Positions 1 to 8,504 of a DNA stretch of 54,787 bases are shown in pieces (the stretch's first letter is position 1; every line of letters begins with the position of its first letter). Made by a program: the position numbers and the translations under genes. The DNA comes from Desulfobacterales bacterium (GTDB lineage: Bacteria > Desulfobacterota > Desulfobacteria > Desulfobacterales > JALSRD01). The DNA lies in contig JALSRD010000057.1 in NCBI GenBank assembly GCA_026984935.1, forward strand, positions 1-54,787. The letters are read 5' to 3'. The notes beneath the pieces are model-generated. The model did not search any database. It had not been told where the DNA came from and worked only from the letters and a program-made list of their open reading frames with translations.

Positions 1-436
1 GGACGGCAATGACGTCCTGGCGGTTTACACCGCGGCCGTCGCGGCCGCCGAACGTGCACGCCAGGGCAAGGGGCCCACGCTGATCGAGTGCGTGACCTAC
101 CGCCTGATCATGCACACCACCGCCGACGACCCCAGGCGGTACCGCAGCGACGAAGAAGTCGGCATATGGAAGCGGCGCGACCCGCTGATCCGTTTCGGCA
201 AGTACCTGCTGCGCCGCGGCGTGTTCACCCCACAGCAGATCGAAGCACTGGAAACTTCTGTCAAAGAGGAAATCCAGACGGCCGTCGAGCGCGCCGAGGC
301 GCGCATGCAGACCCTGGCCGACCCGCTTAGCATGTTTGATCACACCTATGCCAAAATGCCGCCGCACATAGAAGCCCAGAAAAATGAACTGGCCCGTGAA
401 CTGGAAGCGGGACAGAAAGGAGGCGTGCATGGCTAA
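1..436 (+). CDS. pdhA: Pyruvate dehydrogenase E1 alpha subunit, C-terminal part (cut by window edge)
   Basis: The reading frame is open from base 2 and ends at TAA 434-436, leaving about 144 residues of the C-terminus. The text (GPTLIECVTYR, then RYRSDEEVGIWKRRDPLIRF) matches the end of thiamine-diphosphate E1 alpha subunits of 2-oxoacid dehydrogenases, where a conserved Y-R region is followed by the 'W..RDPI.R' segment. E1 alpha and E1 beta together decarboxylate pyruvate and reductively acetylate the lipoyl arm of E2 in the cytoplasm. The stop overlaps the E1 beta start by 8 bases, which suggests translational coupling. The thiamine-binding domain lies outside the window. The substrate (pyruvate, acetoin or a branched-chain oxoacid) is inferred from the operon rather than seen here. 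Confidence 0.88.
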   Translation, partial: DGNDVLAVYTAAVAAAERARQGKGPTLIECVTYRLIMHTTADDPRRYRSDEEVGIWKRRDPLIRFGKYLLRRGVFTPQQIEALETSVKEEIQTAVERAEARMQTLADPLSMFDHTYAKMPPHIEAQKNELARELEAGQKGGVHG

Positions 437-1409
437 ACTGACCATGGTGCAGGCCTTGAACCTGGCGCTCGCGCAGGAGATGCAGAAAGACGACGCCGTG
501 ATCGTGCTGGGAGAGGATGTGGGCGTGGACGGTGGTGTTTTCCGTGTCACCGAGGGGCTCATTGAGAAATTCGGCGCCGAACGTGTCGTCGACACCCCGC
601 TGGCCGAGTCCGGCATCGTGGGCATGTCCATCGGCATGGCGGTATACGGGTTGAAACCGGTTTGCGAAATCCAGTTTTCAGGTTTTACCTACCAGGCTTT
701 CCACCAGATCGAAAACCACGCCGCCCGCCTGCGCTGGCGCTCCCAGGGACGCCTGCATGTCCCCATGGTGCTGCGTACGCCCTATGGCGGCGGGGTGCGC
801 GCTCTGGAGCACCACTCCGAGAGCCGCGAAGCCTTCTGGGCCCACATTCCGGGTTTGAAAATGGTCATTCCCTCCGGTCCGCGCAATGCCCGCGCACTGC
901 TGGTTTCCGCTATTAGGGACCCGGACCCGGTGATCTTTTACGAATCCAAGGCCCTCTACCGGGCCTTTCGCGAAGAGGTTCCTGAAGCCGAAGAAAGCCT
1001 GCCGCTGGGCGCCTCTCAGGTGGTGCGCAAAGGGAAAGACATTACCCTGATCAGCTACGGCGCCATGCTGCGGCCGACGCTGGAAGCCGCCGAGCGGCTG
1101 GCTGCAGAAGACGGCATGGAAGCCGAAGTCATCGACCTTTTGACCCTTGCGCCGCTGGATGACACGCAATTTTGCGCCTCGGTGCAAAAAACCGGACATG
1201 CCGTACTGGTCAACGAAGCTCCGCGCAGTTTCGGCCCCGGCGCCGAGATCGCCGCCCGCATCATGGAAAAGAGTTTTTTCTATCTGGAAGCGCCCATTGC
1301 CCGGGTGACGGGGTTCGATGTGACCATTCCCTATTTCAGCCTGGAGCACAGCTATCTTCCCGGTGTGCAGCGCATCCTCACGGCGGCCAGAAAAACACTT
1401 GAGCATTGA
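429..1409 (+). CDS. pdhB: Pyruvate dehydrogenase E1 beta subunit
   Basis: The protein has 326 residues starting at ATG 429, preceded by AAAGGAGG at 416-423. A longer open frame begins at 384, but this ATG has the ribosome site and matches the usual family start (MAKLTMVQALN). Visible E1 beta features are VIVLGEDVGVDGGVFRVTEG near the N-terminus, the DTPLAESGIVGMSIGMA region, the RTPYGGGVRALEHHSE loop with its tandem histidines, and a C-terminal transketolase domain ending FDVTIPYFSLEHSYLP. Length is normal for the family. It forms the alpha2beta2 E1 component with the preceding subunit. The E2 gene begins 14 bases downstream of the stop, so this is one operon. Confidence 0.95.
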   Translation: MAKLTMVQALNLALAQEMQKDDAVIVLGEDVGVDGGVFRVTEGLIEKFGAERVVDTPLAESGIVGMSIGMAVYGLKPVCEIQFSGFTYQAFHQIENHAARLRWRSQGRLHVPMVLRTPYGGGVRALEHHSESREAFWAHIPGLKMVIPSGPRNARALLVSAIRDPDPVIFYESKALYRAFREEVPEAEESLPLGASQVVRKGKDITLISYGAMLRPTLEAAERLAAEDGMEAEVIDLLTLAPLDDTQFCASVQKTGHAVLVNEAPRSFGPGAEIAARIMEKSFFYLEAPIARVTGFDVTIPYFSLEHSYLPGVQRILTAARKTLEH

Positions 1410-1423
1410 AACGGAGAAATTCC

Positions 1424-2713
1424 ATGGCCCGATCTTTCAAACTGCCCGATCTGGGAGAAGGCATCCGCGAGGGCGAAGTCCTCGCCGTTATGGTTTCGGT
1501 GGGAGACGCCGTTGCCGAGGGTGACACCCTGCTTGAAATTGAAACCGACAAGGCCACCGTCGAACTGCCGTCGCCGTACACGGGCACGGTCACGGAAATC
1601 CGCGTCAAAGCCGGTGATCAGATCGAAGTCGGTGAAATCCTGGTGGTCTTCGACGGTACCGGCAAAACGCATGCCGAGGCGCCTCCGGCTCGCGAAAAAC
1701 CGTCGCCGGCGCCAGAGCGGCCACCGGCTCCTGAAGCGGCGCAGGGCGGCGGTGGGCTTTCGGGTCCGGTGCCGGCCTCACCGGCCACCCGCCGCCTGGC
1801 CCGCGAACTGGGTGTCGACCTTGGCCGGGTGACGCCCAGCGGACCGTCCGGCCAGGTGACCGCTGAAGACGTGCGCGCTTTCGCCGGGCAGACCCCGACA
1901 CCGGACGCCCCGCCGCCGGCCGCAGCTGCGCCGTCACAACCGCAGGACACCGCGGCCGGTCCGACGACCGCCCTGCCCGACTTTTCCAGGTGGGGCATGG
2001 TGGAATCCGTCCCGCTGCGCTCCATTCGCCGCGCCACGGCGCGCCGCATGGCGCAGGCCTGGTCACAGATTCCGCACGTCACCAGTGAAGATGCCGTGGA
2101 CATCACCGCACTGGAATCCCTGCGGCAACGCCACAAAGCCGACATCGCGGCTGCGGGCGGCAGGCTGACCCTGACCGTCTTTGCCTTAAAGGCCGTCACC
2201 GCTGCGCTCAGGGCCCACCCGCGCTTTAACGCCAGCCTGGATGCGCAAAACGAGCAGATCATCCTCAAGCAGTACTACCACATCGGGGTGGCCGTGGATA
2301 CCCCTGACGGGCTGATCGTACCCGTTCTGCGCGACGTCGACCGCAAGAGCATCACGGATCTGGCCGTGGAGCTCAACACGGTCATTAAACTAACGCGCGA
2401 ACGCAAAATTTCCATCGACCAGCTGCAGGGGGGCACATTCACGGTTACCAACATCGGCAGCCTGGGGGCCACCCATTTCAGCGCCATCATCAATACACCT
2501 GAAGTCGCCATTTTCGGAATGGGCGCCGCACGCCTGCAGCCGGTGGTGGTGACGGCGGACGACGGCACGCCGCGCATCGAAGCGCGCCTGATGCTGCCCA
2601 TCGGGATTACCATCGACCACCGTGTGTTAGACGGTGCGGATGCCGTTCGATTCCTGCGGCAGGTGGCCGGTGTGCTGGGAGACCCGGAAAAACTGCTGCT
2701 GGCGATGAACTGA
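1424..2713 (+). CDS. pdhC: Dihydrolipoamide acetyltransferase (E2) of pyruvate dehydrogenase
   Basis: The protein has 429 residues from ATG 1424, with GGAGAA at 1413-1418 as ribosome site. It carries one lipoyl domain at residues 1-77 with the lipoylated lysine at position 43 in ETDKATVELP. An Ala/Pro-rich linker follows, then a peripheral subunit-binding domain near 120-160 (SPATRRLARELGVDL). The catalytic acetyltransferase domain carries the C-terminal DHRVLDGADAVRFL motif. E2 accepts the acetyl group from E1 on lipoyl-lysine and passes it to CoA, forming the core of the complex. A single lipoyl domain is common in bacterial enzymes of this type. Acetyl specificity is inferred from the operon. 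Confidence 0.94.
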   Translation: MARSFKLPDLGEGIREGEVLAVMVSVGDAVAEGDTLLEIETDKATVELPSPYTGTVTEIRVKAGDQIEVGEILVVFDGTGKTHAEAPPAREKPSPAPERPPAPEAAQGGGGLSGPVPASPATRRLARELGVDLGRVTPSGPSGQVTAEDVRAFAGQTPTPDAPPPAAAAPSQPQDTAAGPTTALPDFSRWGMVESVPLRSIRRATARRMAQAWSQIPHVTSEDAVDITALESLRQRHKADIAAAGGRLTLTVFALKAVTAALRAHPRFNASLDAQNEQIILKQYYHIGVAVDTPDGLIVPVLRDVDRKSITDLAVELNTVIKLTRERKISIDQLQGGTFTVTNIGSLGATHFSAIINTPEVAIFGMGAARLQPVVVTADDGTPRIEARLMLPIGITIDHRVLDGADAVRFLRQVAGVLGDPEKLLLAMN

Positions 2714-2785
2714 AAGCTCCTGGTCAACGACCGCAATTTGCGTCCGGGACGAAAAACGGCGCGGGACAGGGGAAAGGGAATACAC

Positions 2786-4216
2786 ATGGTCATGGGCGAG
2801 CTGTCCATAGAAACCGAGCTGCTGGTCATCGGCGGCGGGCCGGCCGGTTACGCCGCCGCCTTCCGTGCCGCCGACCTGGGGCTGGACGTCACCCTGGTGG
2901 AACTCGGACAGGCCCCCGGCGGGGTATGCCTGTTCCGCGGCTGCATCCCCTCCAAGACCTACCTGCATCTGGCGCAGCTCATCGAAGACGCCCGGCACGC
3001 CGATGCCATGGGAATCCGCTTCGAGCCTCCGGACATCGATGTCCGGGGGCTGCGCGACTGGAAACAACAGGTGGTCGCGCGCCTCTCCAGGGGCCTTGCC
3101 AGCCTGTGCCGCCAGCGCAACGTGCAGCTGATCCGGGGGCGTGCCGTGTTCGAAGATTCGCGCCGGGTACGCCTCATGGAATCGGAGATCCGCCGCATCC
3201 AGTTTCAGCACGCCATCCTGGCCACAGGCTCCCGCCCGGTGACGCTGCCGGACGTTCCCGTCCGCAAAAACGGCCGCGTCATGACCTCCACCGGCGCCCT
3301 GGAACTGGCCGACATCCCCCGGACGCTGCTGGTCATCGGCGGCGGCTATGTGGGCCTGGAGCTGGGCAGCGTCTACGCGGCCCTGGGCAGCCGCGTCACG
3401 GTGGTTGAACAAAGCGGCCGCCTGCTGGCCGGCGCCGATGTCGATCTGGTGGAACCGCTGCGGCGCCGTCTGGAGAAAATCTTTGCACGCATCTTGTTGA
3501 AAACGGCCGTCTCCTCGCTGCAGGAAAGCCCGCACAACGTTAAAGTGACCCTTAAAGGCAGGGATGGTACTTTACAGGAAACATTCGAACGTGTGCTGAT
3601 CGCCGTGGGCCGGACGCCCAACAGCCGGGGCCTCGGCCTGGAACATACGGGCGTTGCGCGCGATGCGCGCGGGTTTGTTATCGTCGACGCCGGTCAGCGC
3701 ACCGGCGATGAGCATATCCTTGCCGCCGGCGACATCACCGGCGGGATGCTGCTGGCCCACAAGGCCACCCGCGAGGGCAAGGTGGCCGCCGAGGTGATCG
3801 CCGGCAAACCCTCGGCCTTTGACGTGCGCGCCATGCCGGCCGTGGTCTACACCAATCCGCAGATTGCCTGGTGCGGCCTGACCGAGGAAGCGGCCCGCGC
3901 ACAGAAACGCGCGGTTTCCGTGCAGCGCTTCCCGTGGCGGTTTTCGGGGCGCGCCCTGAGCATGGACGCCGCCGACGGCCTGACCAAGATCATCGCCGAT
4001 CCGGACAACGGCCGCATCCTGGGTGTCGGAATCGTGGGCCGCGAAACCGAAGGGCTGATCGCCGAAGGAGTGCTGGCGGTGGAGATGGGCGCCCTGGCGG
4101 AGGACCTGGCGCTGGTCATCCACGCCCACCCGACGCTGTCGGAAACCGAAGGTGAAGCCGCCGAGATCTTTCTCGGCAGTGCCACGCACATTCTGCCGTC
4201 CAAACGCAAAGCCTGA
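2786..4216 (+). CDS. lpdA: Dihydrolipoyl dehydrogenase (E3)
   Basis: The protein has 476 residues from ATG 2786, with a purine-rich GGGGAAAGGG site at 2770-2778. A second ATG six bases on (2792) is an alternative, and the longer frame from 2738 lacks a ribosome site. It has an N-terminal FAD fold VIGGGPAGYAAAFRA, the redox-active disulfide in GGVCLFRGCIPSK (C-x4-C), an NAD-binding fold VIGGGYVGLELGSVYAALG, the FAD-contacting ILAAGDITGG segment, and a C-terminal interface domain with the catalytic HAHPTLSE histidine motif. It reoxidises dihydrolipoyl-E2 and reduces NAD. It completes the pdh operon, though the 72-base gap after E2 is longer than the other spacings. Confidence 0.95.
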   Translation: MVMGELSIETELLVIGGGPAGYAAAFRAADLGLDVTLVELGQAPGGVCLFRGCIPSKTYLHLAQLIEDARHADAMGIRFEPPDIDVRGLRDWKQQVVARLSRGLASLCRQRNVQLIRGRAVFEDSRRVRLMESEIRRIQFQHAILATGSRPVTLPDVPVRKNGRVMTSTGALELADIPRTLLVIGGGYVGLELGSVYAALGSRVTVVEQSGRLLAGADVDLVEPLRRRLEKIFARILLKTAVSSLQESPHNVKVTLKGRDGTLQETFERVLIAVGRTPNSRGLGLEHTGVARDARGFVIVDAGQRTGDEHILAAGDITGGMLLAHKATREGKVAAEVIAGKPSAFDVRAMPAVVYTNPQIAWCGLTEEAARAQKRAVSVQRFPWRFSGRALSMDAADGLTKIIADPDNGRILGVGIVGRETEGLIAEGVLAVEMGALAEDLALVIHAHPTLSETEGEAAEIFLGSATHILPSKRKA

Positions 4217-4386
4217 GTTCGGGACCGGCGCAACAAAAAACTTTTCAACTGGCACGTCCGGTGTCCCCGTCCGGATGCTTGGGCGTGTATCTCCAACATC
4301 AATAATCTCCCCCGCTTTTCGGGGAGTCGCAGCTGTTTCGATAATTTCGAAGCTTGCCTGCCAGATATATCCAGGAGGTGACCGCC

Positions 4387-6336
4387 ATGAAACACAACGT
4401 CGCCCAGAAACTGATTGCTTCCCATCTGGTCAGCGGCCGTATGGCGACCGGAACGGAAATCGGCCTTAAAATCGACCAGACCCTGACCCAGGATGCCACC
4501 GGCACCATGGTCATGCTGGAATTCGAAGCCATGCGTGTCCCGCGCATCAAAACCGAACTGTCGGCGCAGTACGTGGACCACAACCTGCTGCAGACCGATT
4601 ACAAGAACGCCGACGACCACCTCTTTTTGCGCAGTGCCTGCCAGAAGTTCGGCCTGTGGTACTCACGGCCCGGCAACGGCGTCAGCCACCCGGTGCACAT
4701 GGAACGCTTCGGCGTGCCGGGAAAAACCCTGCTGGGATCGGACAGCCACACCTGCGCGGCCGGCTCGCTGGGCATGCTGGCCATGGGGGCCGGCGGCCTG
4801 GCCGTGGCCACGGCCATGGCGGGCGAGCCGTTTTTCGTTCAGATGCCGCAGATCTGGGGAATCCGCCTCAGCGGGCGGCTGCCGGACTGGGTCAGCGCCA
4901 AGGACGTCATCTTGGAGATGCTGCGCCGTCACGGTGTGGACGGCGGCCGCGGGCGCATCATCGAGTATTACGGTCCCGGGTTGCAGGCACTGTCGGCCAT
5001 GGACCGGCACGTGATTGCCAACATGGGTGCCGAACTGGGGGCCACAACGACTGTTTTCCCGTCCGATGCGGCGGTCAAAAAATTCCTCTCCGCCCAGGGA
5101 CGCGGCGGCAGCTGGCGCGAAATCGCAGCCGACCAGGGCGCCGGCTACGATGTCGAAGACGAAATCGACCTGTCCGGACTGGAGCCACTCATCGCCCTGC
5201 CCACCAGCCCCGGCAACGTGGTGCCGGTGCGCGAGGTGGCCGGACGCCGTATCTACCAGGCTTACATCGGCTCATCGGCCAATCCCGGTCTGCGCGATTT
5301 TGCCGTGCCCGCCATGATGGTGGACGGCCGCCTGATTCCGGCCAACGTCTCTTTCGACGTCAACCCCACCTCGCGACAGCTCATCGAAAACCTGATCGCC
5401 ATGGGCTTGATGGACAAACTGATCCGCACCGGCGCCCGTTTTCACCAGGCCGGCTGCAACGGCTGCATCGGTATGGGGCAGGCGCCGGCCAGCGGTAAAA
5501 TCAGCCTGCGCACGGTGCCGCGCAACTTCCCGGGCCGCTCGGGCACAGCGGAAGACCAGGTGTACCTGTGCAGTCCGGAAACCGCCACGGCCTCGGCGCT
5601 GACCGGCGTCATCACCGACCCGCGCACGCTGGGGATGCCCTATCCGTCCTTCCAGGAACCGGACCGAATACAGGTCAACACACACATGCTGCTGGCTCCC
5701 AACGGTGAGGGTGCCGGCATCCGCCTTGAAAAAGGCCCCAATATCCGGCCCTTGCCGGACTTTCCGGCGCTGCCCGACGGGGTCAGCGGCCCGGTGCTTT
5801 TGAAAGTGGGCGACAATGTCTCCACCGATGAAATCATGCCGGCGGGGTCCAAAATCCTGCCTTTGCGCAGCAACATCCCCGAGATCAGCAAATTCACGTT
5901 CAGCCGCATCGATGAAACCTACTACGCCCGTGCCGTCAAGTATCGCAAGCAGGGATCCTTTGTAGTTGGCGGCCACAACTACGGCCAGGGCTCCAGCCGC
6001 GAACACGCCGTGCTGGGGCCCAGATTTCTGGGGGTTCGGGCGGTGATCGCCAAGAGCTTTGCACGGATCCACTGGCAGAACCTGGTCAATTTCGGCATCC
6101 CGCCGCTGACCTTCGTCGACGCCAACGACTGGCAGGACATCGACCCTGGAGACATGCTGGTCATCGACGGCATCCGGGATCAGCTGCAGGCGGGTTTTTC
6201 CGTGAACGCGACCAACCGCAGCAAAAACCGCCATTACCGGCTGGCGCACGCCATGAGCCCGCGCCAGGTACAGGTGGTGCTGTCCGGCAGCCTGATCAAC
6301 ACCATCCGCTGCAAGCAGGCGGCCACGGCACAGTGA
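4387..6336 (+). CDS. Aconitate hydratase, Aquifex-type
   Basis: The protein has 649 residues from ATG 4387, with an excellent AGGAGGTG at 4373-4380. The frame opens earlier at 4354 but lacks a ribosome site there. Aconitase hallmarks are GSDSHTCAAGSLGMLAMGAG, the cluster-ligand segment HQAGCNGCIGMGQAP (C-x2-C), the later LCSPETATASALTG segment, and a swivel domain with GGHNYGQGSSREHAVLGPRF and SFARIHWQNLVNFG near the end. The length and compact form fit the roughly 640-660-residue Aquifex-type family found in many Desulfobacterota, rather than the 750-900-residue AcnA/AcnB. It interconverts citrate and isocitrate through a 4Fe-4S centre. Its position after the acetyl-CoA-forming pdh operon makes metabolic sense, but the 170-base gap suggests separate transcription. 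Confidence 0.93.
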   Translation: MKHNVAQKLIASHLVSGRMATGTEIGLKIDQTLTQDATGTMVMLEFEAMRVPRIKTELSAQYVDHNLLQTDYKNADDHLFLRSACQKFGLWYSRPGNGVSHPVHMERFGVPGKTLLGSDSHTCAAGSLGMLAMGAGGLAVATAMAGEPFFVQMPQIWGIRLSGRLPDWVSAKDVILEMLRRHGVDGGRGRIIEYYGPGLQALSAMDRHVIANMGAELGATTTVFPSDAAVKKFLSAQGRGGSWREIAADQGAGYDVEDEIDLSGLEPLIALPTSPGNVVPVREVAGRRIYQAYIGSSANPGLRDFAVPAMMVDGRLIPANVSFDVNPTSRQLIENLIAMGLMDKLIRTGARFHQAGCNGCIGMGQAPASGKISLRTVPRNFPGRSGTAEDQVYLCSPETATASALTGVITDPRTLGMPYPSFQEPDRIQVNTHMLLAPNGEGAGIRLEKGPNIRPLPDFPALPDGVSGPVLLKVGDNVSTDEIMPAGSKILPLRSNIPEISKFTFSRIDETYYARAVKYRKQGSFVVGGHNYGQGSSREHAVLGPRFLGVRAVIAKSFARIHWQNLVNFGIPPLTFVDANDWQDIDPGDMLVIDGIRDQLQAGFSVNATNRSKNRHYRLAHAMSPRQVQVVLSGSLINTIRCKQAATAQ

Positions 6337-6342
6337 ACCTGC

Positions 6343-6404
6343 AAGTCGGTTCCTTCCTGCCGCCGCCGCCCCGGCAGGGGCTTGACGAACGCCGAAGCCG
6401 ACTT
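6343..6404 (+). other. Structured region downstream of aconitase
   Basis: Right after the aconitase stop there is a nested inverted repeat. AAGTCGG (6343-6349) can pair with CCGACTT (6398-6404), and inside it CCTGCCG (6356-6362) pairs with CGGCAGG (6372-6378). A competing GGCTT/AAGCC pairing (6379-6383 with 6395-6399) overlaps the outer stem. No T-run follows, so it is not a clear intrinsic terminator. It could be an mRNA 3'-end stabiliser or a Rho-related structure. Confidence 0.3.
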
Positions 6405-6559
6405 AGCTTACATGTCATCATGAGTCATTCCCCTGGCGCGGATTTTAATAACGAGGCAGGAAAAACGCATACTTTCAAAAGCCTCGGCCGGGGGATAGCC
6501 ACCCGGCCAGAGACTTTGTCGCGGCTTTATCAATGTAAACAAGATGCAAGGAGGCTGTC

Positions 6560-7159
6560 ATGAGCATACTGGTTGCCAAACAAGCACCGGACTTCACCGC
6601 CCCGGCGGTCATGCCCGGCGGCGTAATCGAGGAAAGTTTCAAGCTCTCCGATCTGCGGGGACGCTACGTGGTGCTCTTTTTCTGGCCACTGGATTTCACC
6701 TTTGTCTGTCCGACGGAAATTCTGGCGCACCATCATCGCATGGAAAAATTCAAGGCCATGGGCGTCGAGGTGGTGGGTGTCTCCATCGACTCCCAGTTCA
6801 CCCACTTTGCCTGGCGCAATACGCCGGTCAACGATGGCGGCATCGGCGCGGTGGCTTTTCCCATGGTTGCCGACATCTCCCATGAGATCACGCGCGCATA
6901 CGGCGTCGAGCACCCGGACGGCGTGGCGCTGCGGGCTTCTTTTCTCATCGACCGCGAAGGCGTGGTACAGCACCAGGTGGTCAACAACCTGCCCTTGGGG
7001 CGCAACGTCGACGAGATGCTGCGCATGGTGGCGGCCCTCCAGTTCCACGAGGAAAACGGCGAGGTCTGTCCGGCCGGCTGGACAAAAGGCGAAAGCGGTA
7101 TGCAGCCCACTTCCGAAGGGGTGGCAAAGTACCTTTCGGAACATGAGCAAAAACTATAG
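6560..7159 (+). CDS. 2-Cys peroxiredoxin (AhpC/Prx1 type)
   Basis: The protein has 199 residues, with AAGGAGGC directly upstream (6548-6555). The peroxidatic cysteine is Cys50 in DFTFVCPTE and the resolving cysteine is Cys170 in NGEVCPAGW, so this is a typical 2-Cys enzyme with both residues intact. Length and the C-terminal YLSEHEQKL tail fit the Prx1/AhpC group. It reduces hydrogen peroxide and alkyl hydroperoxides in the cytoplasm using a thioredoxin- or AhpF-like donor. No donor gene is adjacent. In an anaerobe it would serve oxygen defence. The upstream 223 bases contain a GC-rich hairpin (GGCCGGG...CCCGGCC, about 6487-6509) of unknown role. Confidence 0.95.
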   Translation: MSILVAKQAPDFTAPAVMPGGVIEESFKLSDLRGRYVVLFFWPLDFTFVCPTEILAHHHRMEKFKAMGVEVVGVSIDSQFTHFAWRNTPVNDGGIGAVAFPMVADISHEITRAYGVEHPDGVALRASFLIDREGVVQHQVVNNLPLGRNVDEMLRMVAALQFHEENGEVCPAGWTKGESGMQPTSEGVAKYLSEHEQKL

Positions 7160-7278
7160 CCCGCCGAGGCGCCCTGCCGGGGACTGCGGCGCACAGACAC
7201 CTTGCGCGCCGCAAAGCCGCAGCGCCCGCCGGCGCCGGCCACCGACTCCAAAAACGCGTCATGAGAAAGGATACCCGC

Positions 7279-7944
7279 ATGCAGCTGACCAACCGTCTGC
7301 ACGCCTTTGTGTGGAACTCCCTGACCACCAACAACTGCAATACCTATTTCATCGACGGGCCCATGCGCGTACTGATCGACCCCGGGCACAGCAACCTTTT
7401 CGGGCATGTCGAGCGCGGGCTGGATCAGCTCGGCCTGACCATGGGCGATGTCGATCTGGTACTTTGCACCCACAGCCACCCGGACCACGTCGAGGCGGCC
7501 CAGCAATTTACCGACCGGCGCGCGCTGTTTACGCTCCACGAGGCCAGCTGGCAGTTTTTAAACGGGCCGGGACGTAGCCTGTGCGCGGTTTACGGCTTTG
7601 ACCCGGCAACGCTGAACCCCGATTTTTTCCTGCAAGAGGGCACGTTCAGCACAGACGGGCTGGACCTGGAAATCCTGCACACGCCGGGCCACTCACCGGG
7701 CTCCATCTGCCTTTACTGGCCGTCCGAAAAAGCGCTGATTACGGGGGATCTGGTTTTCGAGGAGAGTTTCGGACGGACGGATCTTCCGGGCGGAAACGCG
7801 GATCAGCTCAAGGAGAGCATCCGGCGGGTCGCCGGCCTGGACGCCGAATGGCTGCTGCCGGGCCACGGCAACGTCATGCAGGGCGCCCGCAAAATTTCGG
7901 CAAATTTCGACTACCTGCAGGACGTTTTGTGCGCTTATCTATAA
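7279..7944 (+). CDS. MBL-fold metallo-hydrolase (glyoxalase II-like)
   Basis: The protein has 221 residues from ATG 7279, preceded by AGAAAGGA. An earlier in-frame ATG at 7261 has no ribosome site. The metal-binding motif CTHSHPDHVEAA (HxHxDH), the later HTPGHSPGSICLYW, ALITGDLVFEESFGRTD and LLPGHGNV give the full set of zinc ligands of a class B metallo-beta-lactamase fold. Homologues hydrolyse thioesters such as hydroxyacyl-glutathione or act as general phosphoesterase/thioesterases, so the substrate cannot be read from sequence. It ends 10 bases from the end of a convergent gene with no obvious terminator between them. Confidence 0.88.
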   Translation: MQLTNRLHAFVWNSLTTNNCNTYFIDGPMRVLIDPGHSNLFGHVERGLDQLGLTMGDVDLVLCTHSHPDHVEAAQQFTDRRALFTLHEASWQFLNGPGRSLCAVYGFDPATLNPDFFLQEGTFSTDGLDLEILHTPGHSPGSICLYWPSEKALITGDLVFEESFGRTDLPGGNADQLKESIRRVAGLDAEWLLPGHGNVMQGARKISANFDYLQDVLCAYL

Positions 7945-7954
7945 ACGCCGTTTT

Positions 7955-8488
7955 TCACCGCAGCCGGTCCGACGTCAGGCGCTTGATCAACTCGCTGCGG
8001 AACTGTTCCTGTATCCTGCGCCGTGCGGCGCTCCATTCGTGGCTCCGGCCCAGGTTGGGTACCACCGCCGAACCTCGGATGCCGTATTCTGCCGCCAGTT
8101 CTTCACGCCTACGGGTCAGCAGGGTTTCTTTGAGTGTCTCGGATTGACGCCGGAAGGTCTGCAGCACTGCCGCTGCATCATCCTGTCCCACCCGGCAAAG
8201 GGCTTCCAGCAGTTCCAGCCAGTGCCGGTTATCGCCGCCAAGCGGCAGACGTGCGACAATCCGCCGGCAGAGGGTTTTCCGGTCATCGACGTCACATTCC
8301 GCACGCAATTGGTCCAGACGCGCTTTTAGCTGATCGAGACGGATGCGCCGGTCGTCAAACTGCTGCAGCAGCCCGCCGATTTTCTTTTCAAATTCGTCAC
8401 GCTGCCGGGCGGCTTTTTCCCGGCTGTTCAACTTCAGGTGGCGTGTCTTTTCCATCACCAGATCGAGCGTGCTTTTGATTTCCGCCAT
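7955..8488 (-). CDS. Coiled-coil hypothetical protein
   Basis: The protein has 177 residues, starting at MAEIKSTLDLVMEKTR (ATG complement at 8486-8488) with an AAGAGG stretch upstream. The open frame extends further 5' into the neighbouring gene, but that part has no ribosome site. The protein is highly charged. Residues 20-65 (KAARQRDEFEKKIGGLLQQF and following) are strongly predicted to form a coiled coil, and another basic helical region ends the protein. There are no signal peptide, membrane segments or cysteine clusters. It begins 16 bases after the isochorismatase-like gene and is probably co-transcribed with it. I do not recognise a named family. Confidence 0.7.
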   Translation of the reverse strand: MAEIKSTLDLVMEKTRHLKLNSREKAARQRDEFEKKIGGLLQQFDDRRIRLDQLKARLDQLRAECDVDDRKTLCRRIVARLPLGGDNRHWLELLEALCRVGQDDAAAVLQTFRRQSETLKETLLTRRREELAAEYGIRGSAVVPNLGRSHEWSAARRRIQEQFRSELIKRLTSDRLR

Positions 8489-8504
8489 TTCTGATGCCTC
8501 TTTT

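Noticed and set aside
678-1406. Long leftward open frame opposite the E1 beta gene
   Set aside because: It mirrors a well-supported gene with ribosome site and conserved motifs. High GC gives long antisense frames throughout this window.
4305-4330. Hairpin CCCCG/CGGGG upstream of aconitase as a terminator
   Set aside because: The stem is only 5 bp and no T-run follows.
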